Both the position numbers and the translations under genes were made by a program. From assembly GCF_019754945.1 (NCBI RefSeq), contig NZ_JAEUWU010000005.1, positions 186,001 to 250,000 on the forward strand: a stretch of DNA of 64,000 nt, written 5' to 3'. The notes below the pieces were generated by a model. That model saw nothing but the letters and a program-made list of their open reading frames with translations. It was not told where the DNA came from and searched no databases. This document shows, piece by piece, positions 15,862 through 24,384 of the stretch; the stretch's first letter is position 1, and each line of letters starts with the position of its first letter. Source of the DNA: Corynebacterium pseudokroppenstedtii (GTDB lineage: Bacteria; Actinomycetota; Actinomycetes; Mycobacteriales; Mycobacteriaceae).

Positions 15862-17490
15862 TTACAGCGGAATGTTTCCGTGCTTCTTTGCTGGGACGTT
15901 TTCCACCTTGCGGTCCAGCAGACGCAAGCCTTCGATGATCTGGCCGCGAGTTTCGCTCGGCGGAATGACGGCGTCGACGAAGCCACGCTCTGCTGCAACA
16001 TAGGGGTTGACCAGGGTGTCTTCGTACTCCTGCTCATACGACTTCTGCAGAGCAGCAACGTCCTTGCCCTCTTTAGCCGCTTTCTTCAGCTCCTTGCGGT
16101 AGACGAAGCCGACGGCACCGGCAGCACCCATCACGGCGATCTGAGCGGTAGGCCATGCGAGCGAAATATCCGCGCCCATGTCCTTGGAGCCCATGACGCA
16201 GTACGCTCCGCCGTAGCCCTTACGCGTGATCACCGTGATCTTCGGGACGGTGGCCTCGGCGTAGGCGTACAGCAACTTAGCACCGCGACGGATAATGCCG
16301 TCGAACTCCTGGTTCGTGCCGGGCAGGAACCCTGGAACGTCGACAAGCTCGATGATTGGAATATTGAACGCGTCGCAGGTACGAACAAATCGCGCAGCCT
16401 TCTCAGAGGCCTTAATGTCCAAACATCCTGCGTATTGCATGGGCTGATTGGCGACGAAACCGACGGCACGTCCCTCGACCCGGCCGAAACCGATGATGAC
16501 GTTTTCGGCGTAGCCTTCCTGGATCTCCAGGAACTCCTCATCGTCGGAGATGTGGGTGATGACATCTTTCATGTCATACGGCTGGTTGGGGGAGTCTGGG
16601 ATGATCGTGTCGAGTTCGCGGTCCGCGTCGGTGATGTTGTCCTCGATGGAACCCTCGAATGGATCGGCTGGGACTCGCGGTGTTTCGGCCCGGTTGTTTT
16701 GTGGCAGGTAGGTGATGAGTTCCTGCACGAAGTCCAGGGCGTCTTCGTCGTTTTCCGCGGTGTAGTGGGATGTACCTGAGGAGCTCATGTGGGTTGAGGC
16801 ACCACCGAGTTCCTCCTGGGTGATTTCCTCGCCGGTCACGGTCTTGATGACGTCCGGGCCGGTAATGAACATCTTGGAGGTTTTGTCCACCATGATGATG
16901 AAGTCCGTCAGCGCTGGCGAGTACACGTGACCACCTGCGCACGCACCCATAATCAGGGAGATCTGCGGGATAACGCCCGATGCGCGCGTGTTGCGGAAGA
17001 AGATCTTGGAGTACAGGCCCAGGGACACGACGCCCTCTTGAATACGGGCACCAGCACCTTCGTTGATGCCGATCAGCGGCACCCCGGTCTTAATGGCCAA
17101 GTCCATGATCTTGACGATTTTTTCGCCGTACACTTCGCCGAGTGCACCACCGAAGATGGCGACGTCTTGCGAGAACACGCAGACCTTGCGGCCATCGATC
17201 GTTCCGTAGCCCGTGACAACACCGTCGGTGAGAGGGCGTTTAGCGTCGAGCCCGAAGTTCGTGGACCGGTGCCGGGCCAGGGAATCAACTTCGACGAAGG
17301 AACCGTCGTCAAGGAGATATTCGATGCGCTCGCGGGCGGAAAGCTTGCCGCGGTCGTGAATCTTTTCGATGGACGCTTGGCCCATAGGCATCTGGGTCTC
17401 TGCGAGACGCGACCGTAGATCGGCCAACTTGCCGGCGGTGGTGTGGATGTCTTGTGCGGTTGTATCTGCGGTGAGTGTGGCGGCTGTCAT
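15862..17490 (-). CDS. accD: Acyl-CoA carboxylase beta (carboxyltransferase) subunit
   Basis: A 542-residue carboxyltransferase starting '[20 protein letters not shown]' at ATG 17490. It has the two crotonase-like halves: '[19 protein letters not shown]', '[20 protein letters not shown]', '[19 protein letters not shown]', '[13 protein letters not shown]', then '[13 protein letters not shown]' and '[18 protein letters not shown]'. It transfers carboxyl groups from biotinyl-AccBC to acetyl- or propionyl-CoA. Next to birA and accE it corresponds to the AccD1/AccD5 type; a second accD copy, present beside it in C. glutamicum, is absent here. An upstream in-frame ATG at 17592 gives a non-conserved leader and is rejected. 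Confidence 0.95.
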   Translation of the reverse strand: MTAATLTADTTAQDIHTTAGKLADLRSRLAETQMPMGQASIEKIHDRGKLSARERIEYLLDDGSFVEVDSLARHRSTNFGLDAKRPLTDGVVTGYGTIDGRKVCVFSQDVAIFGGALGEVYGEKIVKIMDLAIKTGVPLIGINEGAGARIQEGVVSLGLYSKIFFRNTRASGVIPQISLIMGACAGGHVYSPALTDFIIMVDKTSKMFITGPDVIKTVTGEEITQEELGGASTHMSSSGTSHYTAENDEDALDFVQELITYLPQNNRAETPRVPADPFEGSIEDNITDADRELDTIIPDSPNQPYDMKDVITHISDDEEFLEIQEGYAENVIIGFGRVEGRAVGFVANQPMQYAGCLDIKASEKAARFVRTCDAFNIPIIELVDVPGFLPGTNQEFDGIIRRGAKLLYAYAEATVPKITVITRKGYGGAYCVMGSKDMGADISLAWPTAQIAVMGAAGAVGFVYRKELKKAAKEGKDVAALQKSYEQEYEDTLVNPYVAAERGFVDAVIPPSETRGQIIEGLRLLDRKVENVPAKKHGNIPL

Positions 17491-17686
17491 GTGGTTAAGT
17501 CTAGGCCCAAATACCAACAGGAACAGACTGAAACGTCTGCAATTCCCCCGGATGAGCCCCCCATAAAGAGGGAAAGGGATGGAAAGGAGCATGATGTGCC
17601 GGTGTGCGCTCTTTGTGGTTGCTGGGCGACCTCACTGCGTCATCAATACTTATGCTTCTCAATCCTTATGGTGAAGAATAAGAAAC

Positions 17687-18781
17687 ATGACTCACGACGA
17701 TAAGCACGGCAAGAACGACGACACAGGCGACGAGCGACGGAACGCGCAGAACGGCGGAGATCCTTCTGCCAAGGGTGCTCAGGTGCCGCCGGGCAAGTGG
17801 TCCGACGGTGGCGATGCGTCGGCGAAGGGTGCGCAGGTCCCGCCGGGAAAATGGTCCGGTGCAGGTGATGCGTTCGCGAAAGGTGCGCAAGTGCCCCCAG
17901 GCAAGTGGTCCGAGAGCTCGCAAGGGGGCTCCGGCGAGCAAGTCAACCGCACCGACACCACGTCGCCAAATGATAATGAAAGTGAAAATGCGGGGGTAAG
18001 GCCACCGTTAGATCACGAGCGCGTGGTGAAGGCTCTGCGTGAGCAAGGGTGGAACGATATTGCGATCGTTGAGTCAACGGGATCGACCAACACTGATCTT
18101 CATGCCGCAGCCAGCACGTTGCCGGACCTTTCCGTTCTCATTGCTGAAGAACAGGTGTCCGGACGTGGCCGTTTGGGGCGAGCATGGAGCGCGCCGCGAC
18201 ACAGTCAGGTCACGCTGAGTGTGTTGCTCCGTCCGGAAGTGCCGCCGACGAAACTCGGGTTGCTCCCACTTCTGACCGGGGTGGCGGTGGCCGATACGGT
18301 TCGCTCTTATGGGATCGACGCCCGTGTGAAGTGGCCGAACGACATTTTGGTGCGGGGCGACAAGATGTGCGGAATCCTCGCCGAAGCGGTCAGTATGTCT
18401 GATAATCCCACAGTCGTCGTCGGGTTCGGGCTCAATATTGATCTCACGAAGGCGGAACTGCCCATTGATAATGCGACCTCGTTTGCCCTGGAAGGCAAGC
18501 ATGTCGATCGAACAGAGGTCACCATCGCGGTCCTGGGCTCGCTGCTCGAGAGGCAGCGGCAATGGAGAAATGCTGGGGGATCGGCGTCGTCGTTTATCGA
18601 CGATTACAAGGCGGTGTCCGCAACCCTGAATGAGTCGGTTAGCGCCGGGTTGCCCAATGGCGGAAAACTGACCGGCACAGCAGTGGATATTAGCGACGCA
18701 GGCGAATTGCTCATTCGCGATGCTCGGGGACAAATTCACACCGTGGCGGCCGGCGATATCACGCATCTGCGCTACTCATGA
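17687..18781 (+). CDS. birA: Biotin--[acetyl-CoA-carboxylase] ligase with repeat extension
   Basis: A 364-residue protein. The catalytic part starts near residue 105 and has the biotin-ligase motifs 'ESTGSTNTD', 'EEQVSGRGRLGRAWSAP' (ATP/biotin loop) and 'VKWPNDILV', then a C-terminal SH3-like domain. It attaches biotin to AccBC. There is no helix-turn-helix, so it is not a DNA-binding repressor. Instead the first about 105 residues are polar and contain three 18-residue tandem repeats with the core AKGAQVPPGKWS (17756-17917). It is divergent from accD across a 196-base promoter region. Function of the extension is unknown. Confidence 0.92.
   Translation: MTHDDKHGKNDDTGDERRNAQNGGDPSAKGAQVPPGKWSDGGDASAKGAQVPPGKWSGAGDAFAKGAQVPPGKWSESSQGGSGEQVNRTDTTSPNDNESENAGVRPPLDHERVVKALREQGWNDIAIVESTGSTNTDLHAAASTLPDLSVLIAEEQVSGRGRLGRAWSAPRHSQVTLSVLLRPEVPPTKLGLLPLLTGVAVADTVRSYGIDARVKWPNDILVRGDKMCGILAEAVSMSDNPTVVVGFGLNIDLTKAELPIDNATSFALEGKHVDRTEVTIAVLGSLLERQRQWRNAGGSASSFIDDYKAVSATLNESVSAGLPNGGKLTGTAVDISDAGELLIRDARGQIHTVAAGDITHLRYS
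17756..17917 (+). repeat. Three 54-base in-frame tandem repeats within birA
   Basis: Three consecutive 18-codon units, each beginning G-D-(P/A) and containing the invariant AKGAQVPPGKWS, with only the last two positions and residue 4 varying. The DNA copies differ at many synonymous positions (for example CCGCCGGGC, CCGCCGGGA, CCCCCAGGC for PPG), so the protein sequence appears conserved rather than the DNA recently copied. Confidence 0.9.
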
Positions 18782-18971
18782 GCCTGTGTCCACGAGGTCG
18801 TGTCCCGTCGCCCACTATGATGTTGCAGCAGATAACACTGGGATACTGACGTTAATCATGTGACAATTGGTAAAACTGGTAGTTTTGTCGAGGATCCCGT
18901 CGCGAGCTACATACACCAAAGACCAATACACGTCGCGAAGGGACTCACGCTGAGAAGGGAGGTGCCCCACT

Positions 18972-19592
18972 GTGGCCATCCGAAGCCATGCGTACCGACC
19001 GACGGATGACCTCGACGAACGCGATGGCCGCAGAGGTTACGGAGGCTCCGGCCTGTGGGGCCAAGATGACAGTGGCGAGCCCCTCGACGACGATTCGTTG
19101 GAACCACTCCCGCCCTTCAACGGCGGCTTCCCCGAATACCGCATCGCGGACGATGAAAGAGTTCTCGTTGACGTCCATTCCAAACGTGGCACACTCGTTT
19201 TCCCAGTCCTAGAGACCATCCTCATCAGCGGAATTATGTGGGGAATCATCGGAATGATCGATGGCGCCGCCGGCCCCTTTGTCGATGGTGGCTTCGGCGG
19301 ACTGCGCCAGTTCCTCCTCATAGCGTGGGTCGTCGCCGTTGCCTGGTTCTTCGCCCGCCCAGTCATGAAGTGGTGGCGCAATCGCCTCGTCGTCACAAAC
19401 TATCGCGTCGTCGCTAGGTTCGCTAAGGACGACATTGTCGATATCCCATTAGACCAGGTCACCGGGCTGCACCGTCGTCGATCAACCCTTATTTTCGACG
19501 TCTACCGCATGCCTCCCTTGATGGTCCCCAATGTGGCAAAAGTACGCAGAGTAAAACGTGTGACCACCAGACGCCTGCGACACCGCTGGTAG
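18972..19592 (+). CDS. PH-domain (bPH2-like) membrane protein
   Basis: A 206-residue protein: a polar N-terminal 60 residues, two membrane segments (about residues 75-95 and 110-130, 'LETILISGIMWGIIGMI' and 'FLLIAWVVAVAWFFA'), then a basic region and a bacterial PH-like fold 'NRLVVTNYRVVARFAKDDIVDIPLDQVTGL'. It corresponds to the conserved membrane protein between birA and purK in corynebacteria and mycobacteria. Function unknown. Start at 18972 is GTG; other nearby starts are possible. Confidence 0.75.
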   Translation: MAIRSHAYRPTDDLDERDGRRGYGGSGLWGQDDSGEPLDDDSLEPLPPFNGGFPEYRIADDERVLVDVHSKRGTLVFPVLETILISGIMWGIIGMIDGAAGPFVDGGFGGLRQFLLIAWVVAVAWFFARPVMKWWRNRLVVTNYRVVARFAKDDIVDIPLDQVTGLHRRRSTLIFDVYRMPPLMVPNVAKVRRVKRVTTRRLRHRW

Positions 19593-19612
19593 CGGCCCCT
19601 ATACTTAACCGG

Positions 19613-20914
19613 GTGAGTGCTAGATCGGAAGATACCGTAGACAAGGCAGATCGGGTCGCGTCGGATTCGCATATCGAAGGCCAGCCCACTATCGCTGTTG
19701 TCGGCGACGGGCAATTGGCTCGCATGATGCAGCCTGCCGCGGCGGAATTGGGGCAGTCCTTGCGATTGCTCGCCTCAGATACCTCCGCGTCCGCTGCCCA
19801 GATCATTCCCGACGTGGTCATTGGTGATTACACGAATCTCGACGACTTGCATCGCGTGGCATCGGGGGCGACCGCTGTCACTTTCGATCACGAGCACGTA
19901 CCCCCGGAGCATTTGCGTACATTGCAAGCCGAAGGGGTGAATGTGGAGCCAGGCCCCGACGCGCTGCTCTACGCCCAGGACAAGCTGGCTCAGCGGAAGA
20001 AACTCCGCGAGATGGGCCTACCCGTGCCTCCCTTCATGGCGATGGAGTCGGTCGATGACGCGCGCCAGTTCTGGCATGTTATGGACGGGGAAGTATGCAT
20101 CAAGGCGTGCCGTGGCGGGTACGACGGGCATGGCGTCTGGTTCCCCGAATCCGAAGACGAGTGTGCGGACCTCGTCGCTACTCTCATCGACGACGGCACG
20201 CCTGCGATGGCCGAGCGCAAAGTCCACCTGGTCCGCGAACTTTCCGCGATGATTGCGCGCACGCCATCGGGCGAGAGCGCACTGTGGCCCGTCGTCGAAT
20301 CGGTGCAAAAAGACGGAATTTGTTGGTTGGCTATTGCTCCCGCGCCGGGGTTGGAGCCTTCTCTTCGCGACGAAGCGCAGCGGATTGCCACGCGCATTGC
20401 GACGGAACTCGGCGTAACTGGCGTGATGGCCGTCGAGCTTTTCGAGACGACGGATGTGGACGGCGATCCGGCCGTGGTGGTTAACGAGCTGGCGATGCGG
20501 CCGCACAACACCGGCCACTGGACGCAAGATGGATGTGTGACCAGCCAGTTTGAGCAGCATATGCGGGCGGTGGCGGATATGCCGCTCGGAAGCACCGCGA
20601 TGACCGCTAACTGCACGGTGATGGCCAATGTGCTGGGCGGTGACGAGGATCCCGATATGGCCTGGTCAGAGCGCATGGTTCATGTGTGGAAGCGCTTCCC
20701 GGAGGCAAAAATCCATTTCTATGGCAAAGGGTTCCGGCCTGGGCGGAAGATAGGGCATGTGAACATCTCGGCGTCGTTGGTGTCGGATTCTGCTGACTCA
20801 GCTGGCTCCTCCGGCGAGCAGTCGAATGCTGTGTCTCCTGACGATGTTCGGAAGAAAGCGCAGGAAGCGGCTTATTTCTTGGTTCACGGGCAATGGCCGG
20901 AGACTGCCGATTAG
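19613..20914 (+). CDS. purK: 5-(carboxyamino)imidazole ribonucleotide synthase
   Basis: A 433-residue ATP-grasp enzyme. It converts AIR, ATP and bicarbonate to N5-CAIR in purine synthesis. Visible marks: '[19 protein letters not shown]', '[11 protein letters not shown]', '[21 protein letters not shown]', '[13 protein letters not shown]' and '[27 protein letters not shown]' split over the active site. A Ser-rich insertion of about 25 residues ([20 protein letters not shown]) lies near the C-terminus. Start is GTG at 19613, 21 bases after the PH-domain gene. purE follows after 50 bases. Confidence 0.96.
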   Translation: MSARSEDTVDKADRVASDSHIEGQPTIAVVGDGQLARMMQPAAAELGQSLRLLASDTSASAAQIIPDVVIGDYTNLDDLHRVASGATAVTFDHEHVPPEHLRTLQAEGVNVEPGPDALLYAQDKLAQRKKLREMGLPVPPFMAMESVDDARQFWHVMDGEVCIKACRGGYDGHGVWFPESEDECADLVATLIDDGTPAMAERKVHLVRELSAMIARTPSGESALWPVVESVQKDGICWLAIAPAPGLEPSLRDEAQRIATRIATELGVTGVMAVELFETTDVDGDPAVVVNELAMRPHNTGHWTQDGCVTSQFEQHMRAVADMPLGSTAMTANCTVMANVLGGDEDPDMAWSERMVHVWKRFPEAKIHFYGKGFRPGRKIGHVNISASLVSDSADSAGSSGEQSNAVSPDDVRKKAQEAAYFLVHGQWPETAD

Positions 20915-20964
20915 GTTTGGCGCACCGAGGCAACAAAAGTTCCGGGCAAGAGAGGACAATTGAC

Positions 20965-21516
20965 ATGACTGACAACAGTGGACAGACAGCTAGCGCTGAT
21001 TCGCAGCCCAGCGGCCCCAAAGTAGGCCTCATCATGGGGTCGGACTCAGACTGGCCAACAATGAAACCAGCCGCCGATATTCTTCAGGAGTTCGGGATCC
21101 CCTTCGAGGTCGGCGTGGTCTCAGCGCACCGAACCCCACAGCGCATGCTTGATTACGCACGTCAGGCCCACAAGCGGGGCATCTCGTGCATCATCGCCGG
21201 CGCCGGCGGGGCGGCGCACTTGCCCGGCATGGTGGCAGCAGCGACGCCACTCCCAGTCATCGGTGTTCCCCGTCCACTGGATAATTTGGAAGGCATCGAT
21301 TCCCTCCTCTCTATCGTCCAGATGCCCAGCGGCGTTCCCGTCGCCACGGTCAGCGTCGGTGGTGCCAAGAATGCGGGCCTCCTGGCCGTGCGGATTTTGT
21401 CGGCAGGGGATTCGTCGTTAATCACGAAAATGGTGAAGTACCAGGAAGATATGGAGACTAGTGTCCTGAAGAAGGACCTTGCGCTCCGCCAGAAGCTCAT
21501 GTCTGGCGCGGAGTGA
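20965..21516 (+). CDS. purE: N5-carboxyaminoimidazole ribonucleotide mutase
   Basis: A 183-residue class I PurE. It isomerises N5-CAIR to CAIR. Motifs: '[11 protein letters not shown]' phosphate loop, '[11 protein letters not shown]' with the catalytic His, and '[16 protein letters not shown]'. The ATG at 20965 follows AGAGGA; an upstream ATG at 20893 would overlap purK and is not supported. It forms an operon with purK. Confidence 0.97.
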   Translation: MTDNSGQTASADSQPSGPKVGLIMGSDSDWPTMKPAADILQEFGIPFEVGVVSAHRTPQRMLDYARQAHKRGISCIIAGAGGAAHLPGMVAAATPLPVIGVPRPLDNLEGIDSLLSIVQMPSGVPVATVSVGGAKNAGLLAVRILSAGDSSLITKMVKYQEDMETSVLKKDLALRQKLMSGAE

Positions 21517-21538
21517 CCTGCCAGAAAGCGAGCTGCCA

Positions 21539-22528
21539 GTGAAGAAGACCGCGCGGACCCCTGCAGCCGCTGTTGCCCTGACCGGAGCTGGGGTGATCGG
21601 TTGGTCACTCTCTTTTCTTATCGACGTGGGAACGTGGCGCTTACTTCCCGCGGGGCTTGCCGTGACCGGGGCAGTGGGGGCGTGGACAGCGCGGAAGATG
21701 GGCCGAGCCTTACACACGCCCGACGGCCGAGGGCCTATCCACCTGGCTGCGGTGACGGCGACAGCGTGGTGGACGTCCACTGTCATCCCGGCCGCATGGA
21801 TTGCGCTGATGCCGACGGATGTGCAGCCACTCGTCAGGGTTGTTGCCGGCGGGTATTCGCTGGTGTTCGTAGCGCTAGGTGCCGGCTTTGTGTGTTTTGT
21901 GCGGGCTGTGCGGCGTCATCGGTCAACGCTTCGGTTGCGTCATGTGGGCCAGCATGACAGTCCTGGTCATCGTTATGCAGGCGTTCCGGACGGGATCATC
22001 GTCTGCGGCGCTGGGCTGATTCAAGGTCGGGTGTCCCGCGTTCTGGCGTATCGCGTCGACAAGGGAATAGCAGTCTGGCGTGACACAGAGCGCGCATATC
22101 CGCCGAAAAGCTCCCGCGATGAGGGGCCCGAGCACGAACCGGTGTTGGTGCTCTGCGGTGGGCGGGGAAATGATGAGCCGCGCCCCGAGGCGGAGGCGAT
22201 GGCGGAGTACGCGCGCGAACAAGGCATGCAGCCGCAACACATTGTGGTTGAGGACACCTCGACGACGACGGAAGAAAACCTCCGGCATGCTCACGCGATA
22301 ATGACGGAGCGGTTGGGGAGGGAACCGGAATCGCTCGTGGTGGTGAGCACGGATTTCCACTGCATACGCATTGACATGATTGTGGAGCGGTTGCGTCGCG
22401 CCGGGCTCTTTCGTGAGTGCGATGTTGAGGTTGTAGGAGCGACGAATCCCCGCAGTGTGCAGAACCATAGCTTGTTGAGGGAATATGCCGCGGTGGGAAT
22501 GCACTACGCGAAAAATTTGTTTCGTTAA
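21539..22528 (+). CDS. YdcF/DUF218 family membrane protein
   Basis: About 329 residues from GTG 21539 (AAAGCGAG 10 bases upstream). The N-terminal 130 residues form about four membrane segments; the rest is the DUF218 (ElyC/SanA/YdcF) fold: 'GIIVCGAGLIQGRVSRVLAYRVDKG', 'VLVLCGGRGNDE', 'EAEAMAEYAREQG', 'VVEDTSTTTEENLRHA' and 'VVSTDFHCIRIDMIVERL'. In other bacteria this family affects envelope integrity and peptidoglycan or lipid-carrier metabolism; the exact reaction is not known. It starts 22 bases after purE. Confidence 0.85.
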   Translation: MKKTARTPAAAVALTGAGVIGWSLSFLIDVGTWRLLPAGLAVTGAVGAWTARKMGRALHTPDGRGPIHLAAVTATAWWTSTVIPAAWIALMPTDVQPLVRVVAGGYSLVFVALGAGFVCFVRAVRRHRSTLRLRHVGQHDSPGHRYAGVPDGIIVCGAGLIQGRVSRVLAYRVDKGIAVWRDTERAYPPKSSRDEGPEHEPVLVLCGGRGNDEPRPEAEAMAEYAREQGMQPQHIVVEDTSTTTEENLRHAHAIMTERLGREPESLVVVSTDFHCIRIDMIVERLRRAGLFRECDVEVVGATNPRSVQNHSLLREYAAVGMHYAKNLFR

Positions 22529-22697
22529 CCGTGTGGGCGTCTGCAGCGTGAGCGTGTGTGCAGAGTGGCTGCATTTGCGACGAAAACCACACTACAGGCG
22601 CGTGGATGGTGATTAATGTCCTGAATGCGCCTACAATCGACAACTGACCTTCACCAGAATCATTACTGAACCAATCCGACTCATGAGGTGAACATTT

Positions 22698-23273
22698 ATG
22701 TCTAAGCTTCTGCGTTTCATTGGCCGCGCGGCCATCGCCCCTGTTTTTATCGTCGGCGGGAAGAACGCCTTGGACAACTCCGAGCAGCTGTCCGGTGTTG
22801 TTGAGCAGGCCGCTGACAAGCTGGGAATTAAGGAACTCCCGGTTTCCTCCAACCTTCTTGTTCAAGCAAATGGTGTTTCGATGATGGGCTTGGGAACCGC
22901 CTTGGGCCTCGGCATTTTCCCGCGCCTTGCAGCACTTGGCTTGGTGGGCTCCCTCGTGCCGACGACCTACGCCGGCCACCGCTTCTGGGAGGAAAATGAA
23001 CCAGAGAAGAAGAACACTCAGGCTCTGAGCTTCGCGCTGAACACCGCTATCGTCGGTGGTTTGCTGAACATCGCTGCTGCTCCGCGCACGAAGCACAAGG
23101 AAGTTTCCAAGAAGGAATCCCGCCGTGCACGCAAGGCAGAGAAGAAGGCTGCACGTGCAGAGCGTAAGGCCAAGATTGAATCAGCCAAGAGCAGTGGCTT
23201 GCAGAAAGTTGGCCGCACCGGCGGGAAGCTGGCTTTCCTGACCAAGTGCCACTCGAAGTGCCACTCCAAGTAA
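22698..23273 (+). CDS. DoxX family membrane protein with Lys-rich tail
   Basis: A 191-residue protein. The first about 130 residues fit DoxX: 'LLRFIGRAAIAPVFIVGGKNAL', 'LGIKELPVSSNLLVQANGVSMMGLGTALGLGIFPRLAALGLVGSLVPTTYAGHRFW' split over four membrane segments. The last about 55 residues are Lys/Arg/Ala-rich and cytosolic-looking, ending in a duplicated Lys-Cys-His-Ser motif (KCHSKCHSK). DoxX proteins are linked to redox and sulfur stress in mycobacteria. ATG 22698 follows GAGGTG. The tail may bind metal, but that is inference. Confidence 0.8.
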   Translation: MSKLLRFIGRAAIAPVFIVGGKNALDNSEQLSGVVEQAADKLGIKELPVSSNLLVQANGVSMMGLGTALGLGIFPRLAALGLVGSLVPTTYAGHRFWEENEPEKKNTQALSFALNTAIVGGLLNIAAAPRTKHKEVSKKESRRARKAEKKAARAERKAKIESAKSSGLQKVGRTGGKLAFLTKCHSKCHSK

Positions 23274-23297
23274 ATTCTGCTTGCTAATTTTTAGATG

Positions 23298-23326
23298 AAG
23301 CGGGTGCCGACGAGACATCCGCTTTT
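23298..23326 (+). terminator. Hairpin after doxX-like gene
   Basis: Stem AAGCGGGTG (23298-23306) against CATCCGCTT (23316-23324) with one G-U pair and a nine-base loop, followed by TT. It lies 25 bases after the DoxX stop and before the convergent TIGR03089 gene. Confidence 0.65.
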
Positions 23327-23387
23327 GTCATGCAGTGACGTTTGGTCTCTGGTTCCTGTGCCGGTTAGTTCCCCGCGGATTGTACCC

Positions 23388-24293
23388 TTAGTGCGGATAA
23401 TCACTGGTAGCTGCTTTTTCTGTCTCCGCAATATCGCGGTACCGGCCGTCATTCCGGTTGGTTTCATCGGAATAAATGACGAGTGAGCCATTATTCATCC
23501 AGGTCCCGACGGCGACGATCAAGAAGTCACGGATGGTTGGCCACGCGCCCAGAAGTGCACGGTGTGGCTGAGGTGTGGTCTCGCTGTCGTCCGCTGCCGC
23601 ATCATTGTCGTGAAGTTGCGCCTCGTACCAGCGCTGACCAGCGTCATAGAGCTCGCCGACGGTTAGCGTTCCGTTGCAGTCGTGGAGAACGATGTGGTCA
23701 GGATCGTCCGCTGCCGAGTCGTCGCCCATAAACGCATCGGGGCACAGTCGGGCCTCGCCAAAAAGATCCACCGGTTCCTCGACGTCGAGTTCGTCCAGGT
23801 CAACCCCAGTGTCTTCGACTGAGCGTCCGAAGGGGTCGTCGGTGCAGAGATAAACCGGGGCGCCAGAATATGCCGTCATGCTGTCGGTGTAGCGCAAGAA
23901 GGGGTTGTCAGTCCGAAGGCCGGCATCCTCTGAAGGTTCCGCGCTACTTGCGTCCTCGTCCGACGGCGCAAAAAGAGATTCAACAAACGCAACAAGACCA
24001 TTGGTCTCTGCATCGGCAGCGTTCTCGTCGTCGATAAGTGTGATGCCAGCTCGAACTGCCCCGAGGATAATCGCGGCGGTCTGCCACCGGGTCGGCATGG
24101 TCACGGCCACCGAGTCGCCGGGCTCCATCATGGCTTCGTCGAGGAAATAATTTCCGAGCTTGGAGGCCCAATTATCCAGAGTGATGGTGCTGAACTCCAT
24201 GCGGGACGATTTCCGCGGGTTGGGGGAATCCACGTAGACAGTCAGGCGTGGCGCACTGGGGTCGTGCTTCAGCGCAGCTCTCAGCAGGTCCAT
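23388..24293 (-). CDS. TIGR03089 family protein (AMP-binding-like)
   Basis: A 301-residue acidic protein. The N-terminal stretch 'DPSAPRLTVYVD', 'LDNWASKLGNYFLDEAMMEPGDSVAVTMPTRWQTAAIILGAVRAG' resembles the N-terminal lobe of AMP-forming acyl ligases, which defines TIGR03089. The family lacks the catalytic C-terminal lobe, so ligase activity is unlikely. An acidic insert (about residues 105-185) is longer than usual. The mycobacterial counterpart is next to the LCP and rmlD genes, as here. ATG at 24293. Confidence 0.75.
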   Translation of the reverse strand: MDLLRAALKHDPSAPRLTVYVDSPNPRKSSRMEFSTITLDNWASKLGNYFLDEAMMEPGDSVAVTMPTRWQTAAIILGAVRAGITLIDDENAADAETNGLVAFVESLFAPSDEDASSAEPSEDAGLRTDNPFLRYTDSMTAYSGAPVYLCTDDPFGRSVEDTGVDLDELDVEEPVDLFGEARLCPDAFMGDDSAADDPDHIVLHDCNGTLTVGELYDAGQRWYEAQLHDNDAAADDSETTPQPHRALLGAWPTIRDFLIVAVGTWMNNGSLVIYSDETNRNDGRYRDIAETEKAATSDYPH

Positions 24294-24384
24294 CGGTGCT
24301 CCATTTCTAGGGTTGCGTTGTTTTCAGGTCGCTCGCTGTTTCCGGGGCATGGGGGCCGGTTGCCCTAGCACCCCCAAACACCCG

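Noticed and set aside
15838..16779. 313-codon frame opposite accD
   Set aside because: Antisense shadow of accD; no motif and no separate ribosome binding site.
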